Shown piece by piece: positions 46,161 to 56,569 of a stretch of 64,000 nt of DNA. The number at the start of each line of letters is the position of its first letter. Position 1 is the first letter of the stretch. This DNA comes from Chenopodium formosanum (taxonomy: Eukaryota; Streptophyta; Magnoliopsida; Caryophyllales; Amaranthaceae): positions 77,298,402 through 77,362,401 of the forward strand of contig CM044871.1 in NCBI GenBank assembly GCA_024500155.1, in the 5' to 3' direction. A model generated the notes under the pieces. It saw only the letters and a list, made by a program, of their open reading frames with translations, was not told where the DNA came from and ran no database searches. Position numbers and translations under genes: made by a program.

Positions 46161-47587
46161 TAGCTCAGTCAAGTGCTGATAGTGCAGGCTTGCTGTTTAC
46201 ACCTCAGTAATTAGATCAAATTTCAAAGATGATGCCAAAACTAATGTCTTAGTCTAAGGAATCTGAGAATGTGAAGAACTTGATCACTTATGAGGAATGA
46301 TTTCCTGCAATGTGGCTGAAAGCTTAAAGGAGTGGATTATACACTCCGGGGCTTCAGATCATATGACCCCTCACTTGCACATGCTAGATGAATATAGAAA
46401 AACATTCAAAACTGAGAAAATCAATTGTTTTAATGGTGAAAAGGCTGAAATTCCCATGTAGGAAATGTATTTCTTGATCTTGGAATGAAACTAAGTAATG
46501 TGTTGTGTGTGCCAACATTTAAGCACAACTAGTTGTCTATATAGAAACTGATTACAAATAATTAGTGTCACGTGCAATTATTCCCCACATTGATGACAAA
46601 ACTTAGAGTATTAAGGGTAGAGGTGGGATGAGAAATGGCCTATATTATCTTGTCAATCACTTGACAAAGTCTCAGGAACAAGACACATTGTGAAAAAGGA
46701 AGTGTGTGCTCTTAAATCTGTGAAGCTTGATGAAGAATCTCTTGCTCTACGGCATCATAGGCTAGGACATGCCTCACTTACAAAGCTGAAGCATATTCCA
46801 TGTGCAAAACCATTCACAACTCAAGACTCCAAGGTGTGTATCACATGCCCATGTCAAAATTCACCAAGCTACCTTATACTATGAGTGATTCTCATGCAGA
46901 AACTTCTTTATAACTGATTCATATGGACATATGGGGTCCTTATAAGTTCAGCACTAAGGGAAAATACAAACATTTCCTGACTATAAATGATGTTCACAGC
47001 AGTAACACCTGAGTTTACTTGCTACAATTCAAGTTTGAATCTATGATGAGCACAATTGAAACATTCTACAATTATGTTTAGAATCACTTTGGGAAGAATA
47101 TCAAATTCATAAGGTCAAATAATGCCTTAGAATTTCATGATGGACCTTGCAAAATATCTTTGCAAAGCATGGGATTATTCATCAAACCTCTTGTGTCAAG
47201 ATACCTCAACAGAATGTTAGGGTTGAGAGAAATCACAAACATGTTCTAGAATTGTCAAGAGCTTTGAGGTTTCAAGCTGGCTTGCCTCTGCCATATTGGG
47301 GTGAGTGTGTATTAGTTGTTGTACACCTCATCAATAGACTTCCCACTCCTATTCTTGGAAACAAGACTCATTTTGAGTGCTTATATCTTAAAACACCTAA
47401 TTATTATAGTCACCTGAAGGTGTTTGGTTGCCTAACATTTTCTTATAATCTAGATCACAATGTTGATGAATTTGATGCAAGAGGTGTCCATGTGTTTTCC
47501 TGAGATATCCTGTTACTCCAAAAGGATATAGACTACAAAACCTAATCAGCAAACAATACTTTGTTTCAAGAGATGTTCAGTTTCATG

Positions 47588-48666
47588 CTTAGTTCTAAAA
47601 TGCGCACCTAGGCGCGAGGCGGCCTCGAAAACGCTTCCCAGCCCTGTGGTATTGCGAAGTCCAGGAGGTGCACACCTTAGCGCTTTTACCTTGAGGTTTA
47701 AGGTGCTTTGAGGCGCCGCTTTGTTGATTTAAAGCGCTCTGGACACGTTTTAGTAAATAATAAAAATAAAAAAAAAACCAGAAGAAAGAGAAAACATATT
47801 TATTCGAAAACCAAAACCCTAGCCACCAATTCTCGCCGGATATCAGCCATTTATTCGCCGACTCTTGGTGGAAACCAACCGATCTTTGGTGGAAATCACT
47901 GGAAACTAAAGGTATGTTGTTGGTCGCTTGCTTCTCTTCTTCAAATTTTTCGTTTGTTTTATTTTTTTCTTCCTTTTCAATCTCTTTAAATGTCATTTTT
48001 TTAAAATATGTTGGGCTGTTCTTTTTTCAAATTATGTTTTATCCTTTTTTTTTTAATATATTATCGCTTGCTTTTCTGTTCCTTTTCCTTTTTTTATTAT
48101 TTTTTTTTATTTAGCATATTTATCATGTTATTTTTTTATATAGATCTATCTTGTTACTTTGTTCTCTTTTCAAATTATGTTTCCCCCCCTCTCTCTTTTT
48201 AGTTTATATAAGAACTAGTTCTGTTTTATTGATTTTTTTAGGTTCTACACTGTTATGTTTTTTTTAATTTTTTTTTTGTTTTCTATTTTGTATATTTTTG
48301 TAAAGTCTTCTTTATTTATTTTGTTTATTAATTGCTTTGCTTCGGGGTTCTTTTTTTTCTCTTTCTATTTTCTAGTCTCTCTTATTTAGCTCAAAAACTC
48401 TAATTATGACTAACTTTGTTATTTCAGCTTGGATTCTTGGAACATGAATGAAGAGTCCCTCCCTTCGATAGGATCATCCGATTCTGACCCGGCTAGATAA
48501 TATGGAAAACCGGAGCCTAATACTAGAGTTAATTAGCTTGTAGTTCCTTTGTTAATTTATGCATTATTAAATGATATTTTGAGTATTTAAGGCTTATATC
48601 TTGCTATGGAAGTGATTTATAAGGTTTTGGGCACTAAAGGTGCGGGTCGCGTTTTTTAAAACTAAG
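47588..48666 (+). mobile_element. hAT-like non-autonomous element inside the copia element (1.08 kb)
   Basis: TSD GTTTCATG at 47580-47587 and 48667-48674 (8 bp, hAT length). TIRs CTTAGTTCTAAAA and, inverted, CTTAGTTTTAAAA. Sub-terminal CGCACCTAGGCGCGAGGCGG and GGTGCGGGTCGCG repeats. It keeps a leader-like exon with donor AAAG|GTATGTTG (47911/47912), an intron of about 515 bp, acceptor TTTCAG at 48427, and a short ORF. Confidence 0.85.
48444..48500 (+). pseudogene. Truncated first coding exon of the hAT-like element
   Basis: After the acceptor at 48427 the first ATG opens MNEESLPSIGSSDSDPAR, then TAA. Ser/Asp-rich N-terminal tails of this kind precede the BED zinc finger in hAT transposases, so this is probably the remnant of the parental transposase start. 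No further transposase sequence is present. Confidence 0.4.
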
Positions 48667-49200
48667 GTTTCATGAATGTATCTTTCCTTTTTAGAAAAAC
48701 TCTCAAAATTCTTATATGCAACCTCTTCCCAACTCTATTATCATAGATACTCTTGATGAATTTTCTGGTGATGTTGATACCTCAGATAATGACTCTCAGC
48801 AAACCAAACTAATCCCAAACAATCCATATGACAATCCTACGTCTCACCACACCAACTCTCCTCCCTCAATTCATAATACTTCTCCATTCACACTTGAAAA
48901 CATTTTTGTTTCACCTCTGTCTATCACAACTCCTTCTCCCCCACCTGTTCGAAAATCAACTAGAAACCACCATACACCCATTTGGCATAAAGACTATGTG
49001 ATGCCTGATAAACCACCTTACATATCAAACCTTGCTGAAACTACAGTCAAGTCTGAATTTCATTGCTTTCTGTTCAGACTTGAGAAAGAAAGCGACCGCG
49101 TCTTCTTTGAGGATGTTGTACAGTATTCTCGCTGGGTTGCAGCAATGAATTAAGAGCTTGAAGCTCTTGAGCAAAATGACACCCTGGATATCACTCAACT

Positions 49201-51660
49201 TGTAACACCACCAAATCTCCCTCTACGAAAATACTAGTATAATACATATAATTTTACAATAGAGACAGACTTATTAGGAGTGTTACCGCTGCGTGATTAC
49301 GCAAGGCTACTCAAAATACTTAACTCAATAACAAAACTTACAGCGAAAAACTCAACTTTATCTTATTAATGCTTATAAAAATTGTAACTATGTTATGAAT
49401 ACTCAAAATAAAGACAAACCCAACATTCCTACAAACTAGGTAAAGTAAATCCAGGGACTCCCATGCTCATTTATGACTCCACCTGAAAATAGTCAACACT
49501 GCTTACCATTATGGTAAACAGGGCGAACTAAAACAATTAGGAAATACAAATTAGCAAAATATGCTAAGTACGATAAGTGCAAGATAAGTAAACTCAATTT
49601 ATTTGCAAATATGCTTTTAAAACCAATTCAAATAATTAATCCAATAAATTCCAAACTCATGGATTCAAAACCAATTCTCAAATATTCTCAAAACAATTTC
49701 AATAACTCAACACTAGTCTCCTACTATTTCAAGATTATTCTTGGAGAAAGACTAGGCCATACAAAGTCTATAGTTTTCAATGAATCCGCATAGTGGGATT
49801 AATATAATAAACATGCTTGTAAAAGCATTTTAAATAATTCAATAAATCCTCATAAAATTTCACTTTGTATAAAATCAACCTTTATAATTGGTTAACTAAA
49901 AAATCCTTATTATTTTATTCAACATGCTTTCAAATCAACATTTTAATAAATACTTGAGAATTAAATCTCATATACTCGTAAATAACTTTTCAAAATCAAT
50001 AACTCTTCCTTTGAAAAAACCTTTTATATAATTCATCAGACTTTTCAAATAAATTTTTTTATTTAAACATGATAAGTAATTCAAACCATTCAAAACATGA
50101 TACGAAAAATCAATCCTTCAAAATTACAATCAATCATTAAAACAAATATTAAAATCAATACCACCAAACATACTTTATTTCATAAATCATAATTTAAATC
50201 AATTTAATTCAATCACCAATAAAATCATATAATACATGCTATTCAAACCAATATATAACTTTCAAAAGTATCTAGCCACCTAAACGTACCGTGATTTCGA
50301 ATATCAATCAACACTTTGCACTTTCAAAGTTCAATCACGAATACACCTTTCAATTAATATAACCTTAAGGTTAACGCAACATCTTTAAACATAAACCCAA
50401 ATATAATATGCATGGACTATAGAGATATTTTAATAATACTTTAATATTAAAGTATAACTTTGATATAGGTATTTATATTTTAGAAAACTAACCATGAAGA
50501 AAATAAAGGAATAGGATTAAAGCGAATTGAATTTGCGTTGGAAAGAATAGACAAAACATGCAGAGGCCATAAATTCTTCAATATAACTCCGAATTGGGTG
50601 ATTTTTGAGCCTAACCTCAAGGATATTTTGAGAAGAACAATATTTTGTAAAACATCAAAACCCCAAAAACTGACCAAAAGTGCTCGAAAATTGGCTTCAA
50701 ATATATACATGTGATTTTCTTTTAGAAAAGAGGAAAAGAAAAGTAAGAATAGGTTAAGAGAAAAGAAGAATAAGAGAGAAGAAGAGAATTGGGTTTTGGT
50801 GTGAAGAATATGAGAGGTATGAGGGGTATTTATAGGCTCATGAATGAAAGAATTATGATAGGAGAATGTAGGAAAAATTATGGTAAAAAGAATTATGAAA
50901 ATTACTTGGAGAAGAGAGTTAAAGAATTATGGAAAATTTACTATTAAGGATATTTAAGGTGACTAAGAATAATAAATTTAAGGAAAGTGTATTGTCATGA
51001 AAAATAATATGGCAAAAGAGCTTTGCTTTGGGAATAGTCAAGAATGATTTAAGGTAGGGAAATAAGATGATCAAATCTTTGTGAGATGGAAAATAGGAAT
51101 TACGGAAATAAGCAATTTGAGGAAGATAATTAAAATACAAAACTAACAAAATAATTAACCCAAAATTAGCATATGATGGCCGAAAATATTGAGCATATCT
51201 ATGCTCATAGTTTCGGAGCTCCAGTTATAGTTTTAGGGAAATATTCACTAGATTTTAAGGATTAAAAATGATTGTTAAATAATATATTTTGTTTAAAATA
51301 ATTAATTAGGAAAATATCAACTATTCACTAATTAATTTCACTAAGGAAATCAGATTTTCTTTACCAAGAAAATCCGTAAATTCCTAGTTAATTATTTTGG
51401 AAATTCGGCTCTTTTAATTAAATAATAAAATATAATTTTACTTGATTAAAATATCCGAAATATATATGTAATCCGGTTTTTAAAATAAAATAAATGGATG
51501 ATTAATCTTATCCAAAATCCAAATTTTGGTGCCAAAATTCAAATATCATTTTGGCTCCAAAATTCAAATAGTAAAATAAATCACTTAAAATACCCTTTTT
51601 AGAGAATACTAATTAATTAATTAATTTAGAAAATACGTTTTAAAAATACAGGGTATTACA
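49201..51660 (-). mobile_element. Solo-LTR-like insertion in copia pol (2.46 kb)
   Basis: The plus strand begins TGTAACACC and ends GGGTATTACA, giving TGTAATACCC when read on the minus strand, a common start for plant gypsy LTRs. Flanks CAACT (49196-49200) and CAGCT (51661-51665) are a 5 bp duplication with one change. It interrupts the copia reverse transcriptase between DITQL and PPSKTTIG. No coding frame over 76 codons. CTTTCCAACG (minus) at 50536-50545. Confidence 0.82.
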
Positions 51661-52219
51661 CAGCTGCCACCTAGTAAAACAACAATTGGGGTTGTAAATA
51701 GCTTTTTAAAACCAAGTATAATCCAGATAAATCAATTGAAAGACGCAAATCCAGGCTGGTGATACTTGGTTTCAGGTAATAGTATGGTGTTGATTACTCT
51801 GACACTTTTGCTCTAGTTGCCAAAATAACAATTGTAAGAACCTTACTTACTGTTGTTGTAATGGAACAATGGTGTGCCATCCAAATGGATATGACAAATG
51901 TATTTCTCCATGGTGATCTCATGGAAAATGTATTGTGAAACTCCCTTAAGGTTACACTGGTTTGGGTATCAAGATTCAACAAATAAGTGACTTCCCTCGA
52001 ATTCCAAAGACCAACTCTTCTCAAGTCTTCAAGCTTAAGAAAGCCTTGTAAGGTCTAAAGTAGGCACCAAGACAATGGTTTCACAAGCTTTCTTACACTC
52101 TCTTGCAAATGAGCTTCACTCAATTCAAATCTGGCTACAACTTGTTTGTCAAAGTCACTGAAACTTCTCTCACATTGGTGCTCACCTATGTAGATGATCT
52201 TCTTATATGTGGGAATAGC

Positions 52220-53878
52220 TAATAGGCCGTTGTCGAGCCTACCAAAGATAAAGTCATATCTTGGTCTCACTAGCTAATAGCAAGGATTAGAAAGGGTCGA
52301 ACCCAAGAGAGGCGTTGAATCAACCATCGAGATACCATCGTTTAAATAAGCCAAATGAAATCGAAATTGGGTTGGTTTGAGTAACTTCTACTAGTCCAAT
52401 CAACTAACACTAAGAGGAGATTAAAAATAATTAGAGGATTCTAGGGCTCGGGCTAACCACTCAACTTCATCACAAATCACAATTAACATGTAACAATCAA
52501 GGTAAACTAAGGGGATAGTATCGAAGAAGTCATCTAAAGCACCCAAATACTCTATCAAGCTAGAGGGATTACTTGAATCATGAATACAACCTACTCTCGG
52601 GGTTACAAAGCATAAACAAGTATTAAAGCATAATCACGATAATAAAACATTCCCTTGGTTGGAAATTCCTATTCTCATGGCATTTTAAGTCAATTAAGCA
52701 TAAGGGAGCTAACTCTAGTTCATCTCTCGATCCTTCATTGAGAAAGCTTGGATAATAGTTCTAGCAATGGTCATATACAAGAACTAAGAAATTAAACCAC
52801 TTAAGCTCAACTAATTAACATCCAACAATTACCAAATTAGCACATGGCACATGTAATTAGTGACTACATTGAGGGGTTTACCCTAACCCTAGAAAATTAG
52901 ACTACTCACAATCCATGAAAATTAAAGCAATTAAGAATTTCAAGCAACTCATGAACAAGATTCAAACTAAAGATTAAGCTAAATAACAATCTAAGCATAC
53001 AAGAATTAAGCAAAATAATTAACAATTAAAGCAATTAAAATGGAAGAGAAGAGTAAGAAATGTTACTAGAAGCTTCAACTTTGAATAACAATGGTGGAAC
53101 TTGTCTTCTACAATGATTGAGATTGAAATTTCCAAGCTAATAATTAAAAATCTAACTAATGATTGAGAGTTTTTGTGTTTTTAAGATTATAAACTAAGAG
53201 AAAAGCTCTAAAAACTTAGATGTCGTACAAATGAGCTCAAGGGGTTATTTATAAGACCCCCAAATAAAAAAAAAAGACGGAGAAATAAAACAAGAGTCGG
53301 GCATGCATGAAGGTCTGCACGAACGTGCCTCCTTATTCATGGTCGTGCAGAGCTATAGAGTGAGAATCAGATTGCTACTGTTTTGGCCTGGGAATCCTGC
53401 ACGGATGTGCCAAGTATGGCATGGACGTGCAGGCCTTGAACTGCAGAATCAGTTTTAATTTGAAACTGATTTGGGCTGGGAAAGCTCCACGGACGTGCAG
53501 GCTTCGGCACGGACGTGCTGAGTATCCTGCACAGATGTGCCTAACTCTGCACGGCCTTGTATGCCCTGAAGTCTGCAAGCAGAAGTTCCCGATCTTCTTC
53601 GAACACTCCTACACGGACGTGCAGGGTGTCTTAGGCTCTTTTCTTCACATTTTCTTCGATTTTGCTCCTTTATCTTGGCTTCCTTCCTCGATTTATCAAC
53701 CATATGGTTCAAATGATCGTCTTTGGACCTAAAAAATCAACAAAAATAATAACAACCAGTGAAACATAGGATACATAAAATTTTCATAATAATAAAGTAA
53801 AAGTGAACCAAAACACTACTTTATCAAGATAACAAGGTTGAAAATCACCCTAAAATCATATCGAATAACAAGTTATCA
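52220..53878 (-). mobile_element. Solo-LTR-like insertion next to the copia YVDD motif (1.66 kb)
   Basis: Flanked by ATAGC at 52215-52219 and 53879-53883. On the minus strand it starts TGATAACTTG and ends GGCCTATTA (CA to TA). Inside, 53286-53625 is an array of about nine GCACGGACGTGC-like palindromes. No coding domain. It splits the copia reverse transcriptase 21 bases after YVDD. Confidence 0.8.
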
Positions 53879-54814
53879 ATAGCTTGACTGATATTGATAG
53901 TCTCAAATCAATGCTCTCTGAAGTCTTCACATGAAAGATTTGGGGCTAGTTAAATACTTTCTTGGCATTGAGATTGACAGTTCTATCTCAAAAGAAATAC
54001 ACTAGAGATATTATATATAAAAGAGTTTGGCATGCTCCACTCCAAGCCTTTGCTTCTCCCTATGGATAGCCAAATCAAGTTGACTCCATAGAAGGGTGAT
54101 CCTTTCCCTAATCCAAGTTCATAACAAAGATTACTTGAAAAAATGATTTATATTACCATAACAAGGCCAAACATTGCCTTCTCTATTCACATTCTGACTC
54201 AGTTCATGCAACGCCCTACAACTGCTCATATACATATAGGCTGCTAAAAGGTTATTGCGCTATCTTGCTGGTTTAGTCTCTCGTGGCATTCTTCTTGCCT
54301 CTAGCTCTTATGCTGCTACATTGACTACCTATTGTGACAATGACTAGGGTGGCTGTTCAATCTCTAAAAAATCTACAACTGGCTATTGTATATTTCTAGG
54401 TAATTCTCCAATCTCTTGGAAAACCAAGAAACAATCTGTCGTTTCTAGATCTTCTGCTGAAGCCGAGTATAAGGCTATGGCCTTGACTACTTGTGAAGTC
54501 ACTTGGTTGAATGCTATTATCAAGGACTTGGATTTTAAGAGCCTTCCTCCGGGTATTCTCAAGTGTGATAATTAATTAGGCAGCTTTATCAATTGCAGCT
54601 AATCTGGTTCTGCATGAGCGCACTAAACATGTTGAGATTTATTGTCATTATGTGCGTGATCAAGTTCTGAAGGGTACAATTAAGCCCGAGAAAGTTTCCT
54701 CGTCTTGTGATCAGGTTGCTGATGTCCTCACCAAAGTTCTTCTTGTCAAGCTTCATAACTCTCATGTGTCCAAGTTGGTAGCTCCTTTCACTCACTCACA
54801 AGCTTAAGGGGGAG

Positions 54815-55137
54815 TAATAAGATTACTGCCATATTTTACTGCCATAATCCTATTCTTCTCCATATTAGCTGCCATGTCGTAGCCTCAAGCATCTTTTTTT
54901 TTTTTTTTTTGCTATTTGTCCTTTTCTTTCCTTTATGTTAAATGTTTTCTTTGGTTCAATGTATGGAATAATTAGCTGACACTTAGTTTGTTATAAATTC
55001 TCTGAGGTCATGCTAAAATGTGTAGGGTGTAATTCCTTTTGGCTAAGCAATCACATTCTATCTTCTTTCTTCCTCTAAATTTAATCTGAAATATCCTCTG
55101 CATTGAATGATTGCACGTTGATTCGTTTTACTCATCA
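54815..55137 (+). repeat. 3' LTR of the copia element
   Basis: Follows the PPT directly, starts TAATAAGATTACTGCC and ends TTTACTCATCA before the GCATT duplication. A T tract (about 54893-54910) replaces CTTTTCTATTTT of the 5' LTR. Confidence 0.88.
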
Positions 55138-55142
55138 GCATT

Positions 55143-55694
55143 GCACCATTTGCATTCTTGAAAAAGGAAATGGAACCAAGTTAACAATGATGGTGGGATT
55201 TGGGATCAGTGGCGGATTGACGTTGGGTTCAAGTGGGTTCATTGAACCCACTGGATCCGCCCAAAAAATCTGGAAGTTTAAAAGAAAAAGTAAAAATATG
55301 TTATAATAAAGGAAAAATTGCTCCCATTAATCTGAACTTTGGCTCGTCCGCCGAAAATAATCCCAACTTTCGTTTATTATCTATTCCACCGAACTTTGGG
55401 GGGTATTAATTTTCGTTGCACCCAACAGGTCATCTAACCTGATGTAGCAGGTTACCTAGCCACGTGTCAGCGTATGATTGGCTTAATTTTTTAAAAAAAA
55501 AAACAAAAAACAAAAAAAAAATAAAAAACAAAAACCCCACAAACCACCCCATGCCCAGCTGCTGCCACCACATCCCCACCCCCAACCTGCCGGAAAACCA
55601 TCCCCATTCCCGAAAACCCCTCCCCTCCCACCGAAATCCGCCGCTGAGCCTTCCCCCTCCCTCGAAACCCACCCCTTCCCTTCCCCCACCCCCG
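55143..55694. other. Region between retrotransposons; part of a TIR-like element
   Basis: A CAGTGGCGGATTGACG motif at about 55207 is typical of the end of a hAT-like family. From about 55313, GCTCCCATTAATCTGAACTTT, then an AC-rich block with A runs (55490-55540) and C-rich sequence (55545-55694), looks like a non-autonomous element. Its other part seems to resume at 63775, split by the next retrotransposon. Overlapping Pro-rich and Gly-rich frames here are not accepted as genes. Confidence 0.4.
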
Positions 55695-55699
55695 AAAAC

Positions 55700-56485
55700 T
55701 GAAAAAGTTATGTCTTCGATAAGTGCAATTACTAGATATATCAAGGATCACTATTATGGAGATAATAAGTTCATTCTATAGGGTCGTCCATGTTTGGTGC
55801 TAGATATGACAATTGATCTTTGGGCTAGCTTAATAGCCCAAAGCCTTATAGAATGGATCCTACAAGGTCACACATAAGAGTATTGGGTTAAACAAGTTAG
55901 AGGCCCATTATTGGGCCTCGTGAGTTCATGGCATACCATGTTGATGATTGGGCTTGGATAGTTAGAAGAGTCTAATGGGTTTTGGACTTGACATGGTTTT
56001 ATTTCTAGATATGATCTATAAATATAAACCATGCCTAGGGTTGCATGATATAACAATTGACATACAGTAAATTGTCACACAAGCAACCAAGTATCCCAAA
56101 AACCCTAATTCTCCCTCTCTCTACTCGACCCTCTCTCTCTCTCTCCTCCCTGTCCGTACGGCTCTCCCTTGTGGGCGGCGCGTGTGGTGGCGCGTGGGTG
56201 GTGGTGTGGTGTGTTCGTGGCTCGGATCTCCATTGAAGGTTGATTGAAGCGTTCAGTCACAACTAACTAGCATTAGTGGAGGTTTAATCCGTGCTCGTGG
56301 ACTAAGTAGAGGAATCACACGTGGGGTTCTTGTTCTCCTTATTGTTCTTGTTCGATCACTTGTGGAATCACGCTTCAAAGGTATTAATCTTACTCTTTAT
56401 GTGTTATGCATGAGATCCTTGGTTAGGTGCTATATGAATATGATTCATGATTATTTCCGCTGCGTAGTACCTATAATCCCCTACA
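55700..56485 (+). repeat. 5' LTR of the 8.1 kb retrotransposon
   Basis: 786 bp, TGAAAAAGTTATG to CCCCTACA. A TATA-like CTATAAATATAAACC lies at about 56017. A (CT)n tract and GGCGGCGCGTGTGGTGGCG block follow in the downstream part. Confidence 0.92.
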
Positions 56486-56569
56486 GTGGTATCAGTTAGC
56501 CTCTTGCAATTACATATATTGAGTATTAAACCTTTGTTAATCCACAATTTTAATTCAATTAGGAGGGAG

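Larger units (their letters stand above)
46325..54810 (+). pseudogene. copia pol remnant (protease, integrase, reverse transcriptase, RNase H)
   Basis: Protease: WIIHSGASDHMT at 46332, with the catalytic DSG changed to HSG (CAC at 46341). Pre-integrase: LALRHHRLGHASLTKLK (46741 on). Integrase: LIHMDIWGPYKFS, then IRSNNALEF (the expected D is N), then VERNHKHVLELSRAL, and HLINRLPTPIL (47330s). Reverse transcriptase: SRWVAAMN, then after the 49201-51660 insertion PPSKTTIG, QMDMTNVFLHG and TYVDDLLICGN (YVDD at 52187-52198). After the 52220-53878 insertion, LTDIDSLKS and KDLGLVKYFLGIEID. RNase H: SRSSAEAEYKAMAL (54450). Many stops; not functional. Confidence 0.85.
44871..55137 (+). mobile_element. 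Ty1/copia LTR retrotransposon, degenerate, 10.3 kb with three nested insertions
   Basis: TSD GCATT at 44866-44870 and 55138-55142. 5' LTR 44871-45189 and 3' LTR 54815-55137. PBS TGGTATTAGAGCCT at 45190 (methionine initiator type). PPT AAGGGGGAG at 54806-54814. The order gag, protease, integrase, reverse transcriptase, RNase H is that of Ty1/copia. Nested: hAT-like 47588-48666, solo LTR 49201-51660, solo LTR 52220-53878. Removing them leaves about 5.1 kb, a normal copia length. By eye the LTRs differ at roughly 35-40 of 320 positions, so the insertion is old. Confidence 0.92.

Noticed and set aside
55464..55781. Pro-rich and Gly-rich frames over the 5' LTR border
   Set aside because: They cross the TSD/LTR boundary at 55700, so they cannot be one ancestral gene.
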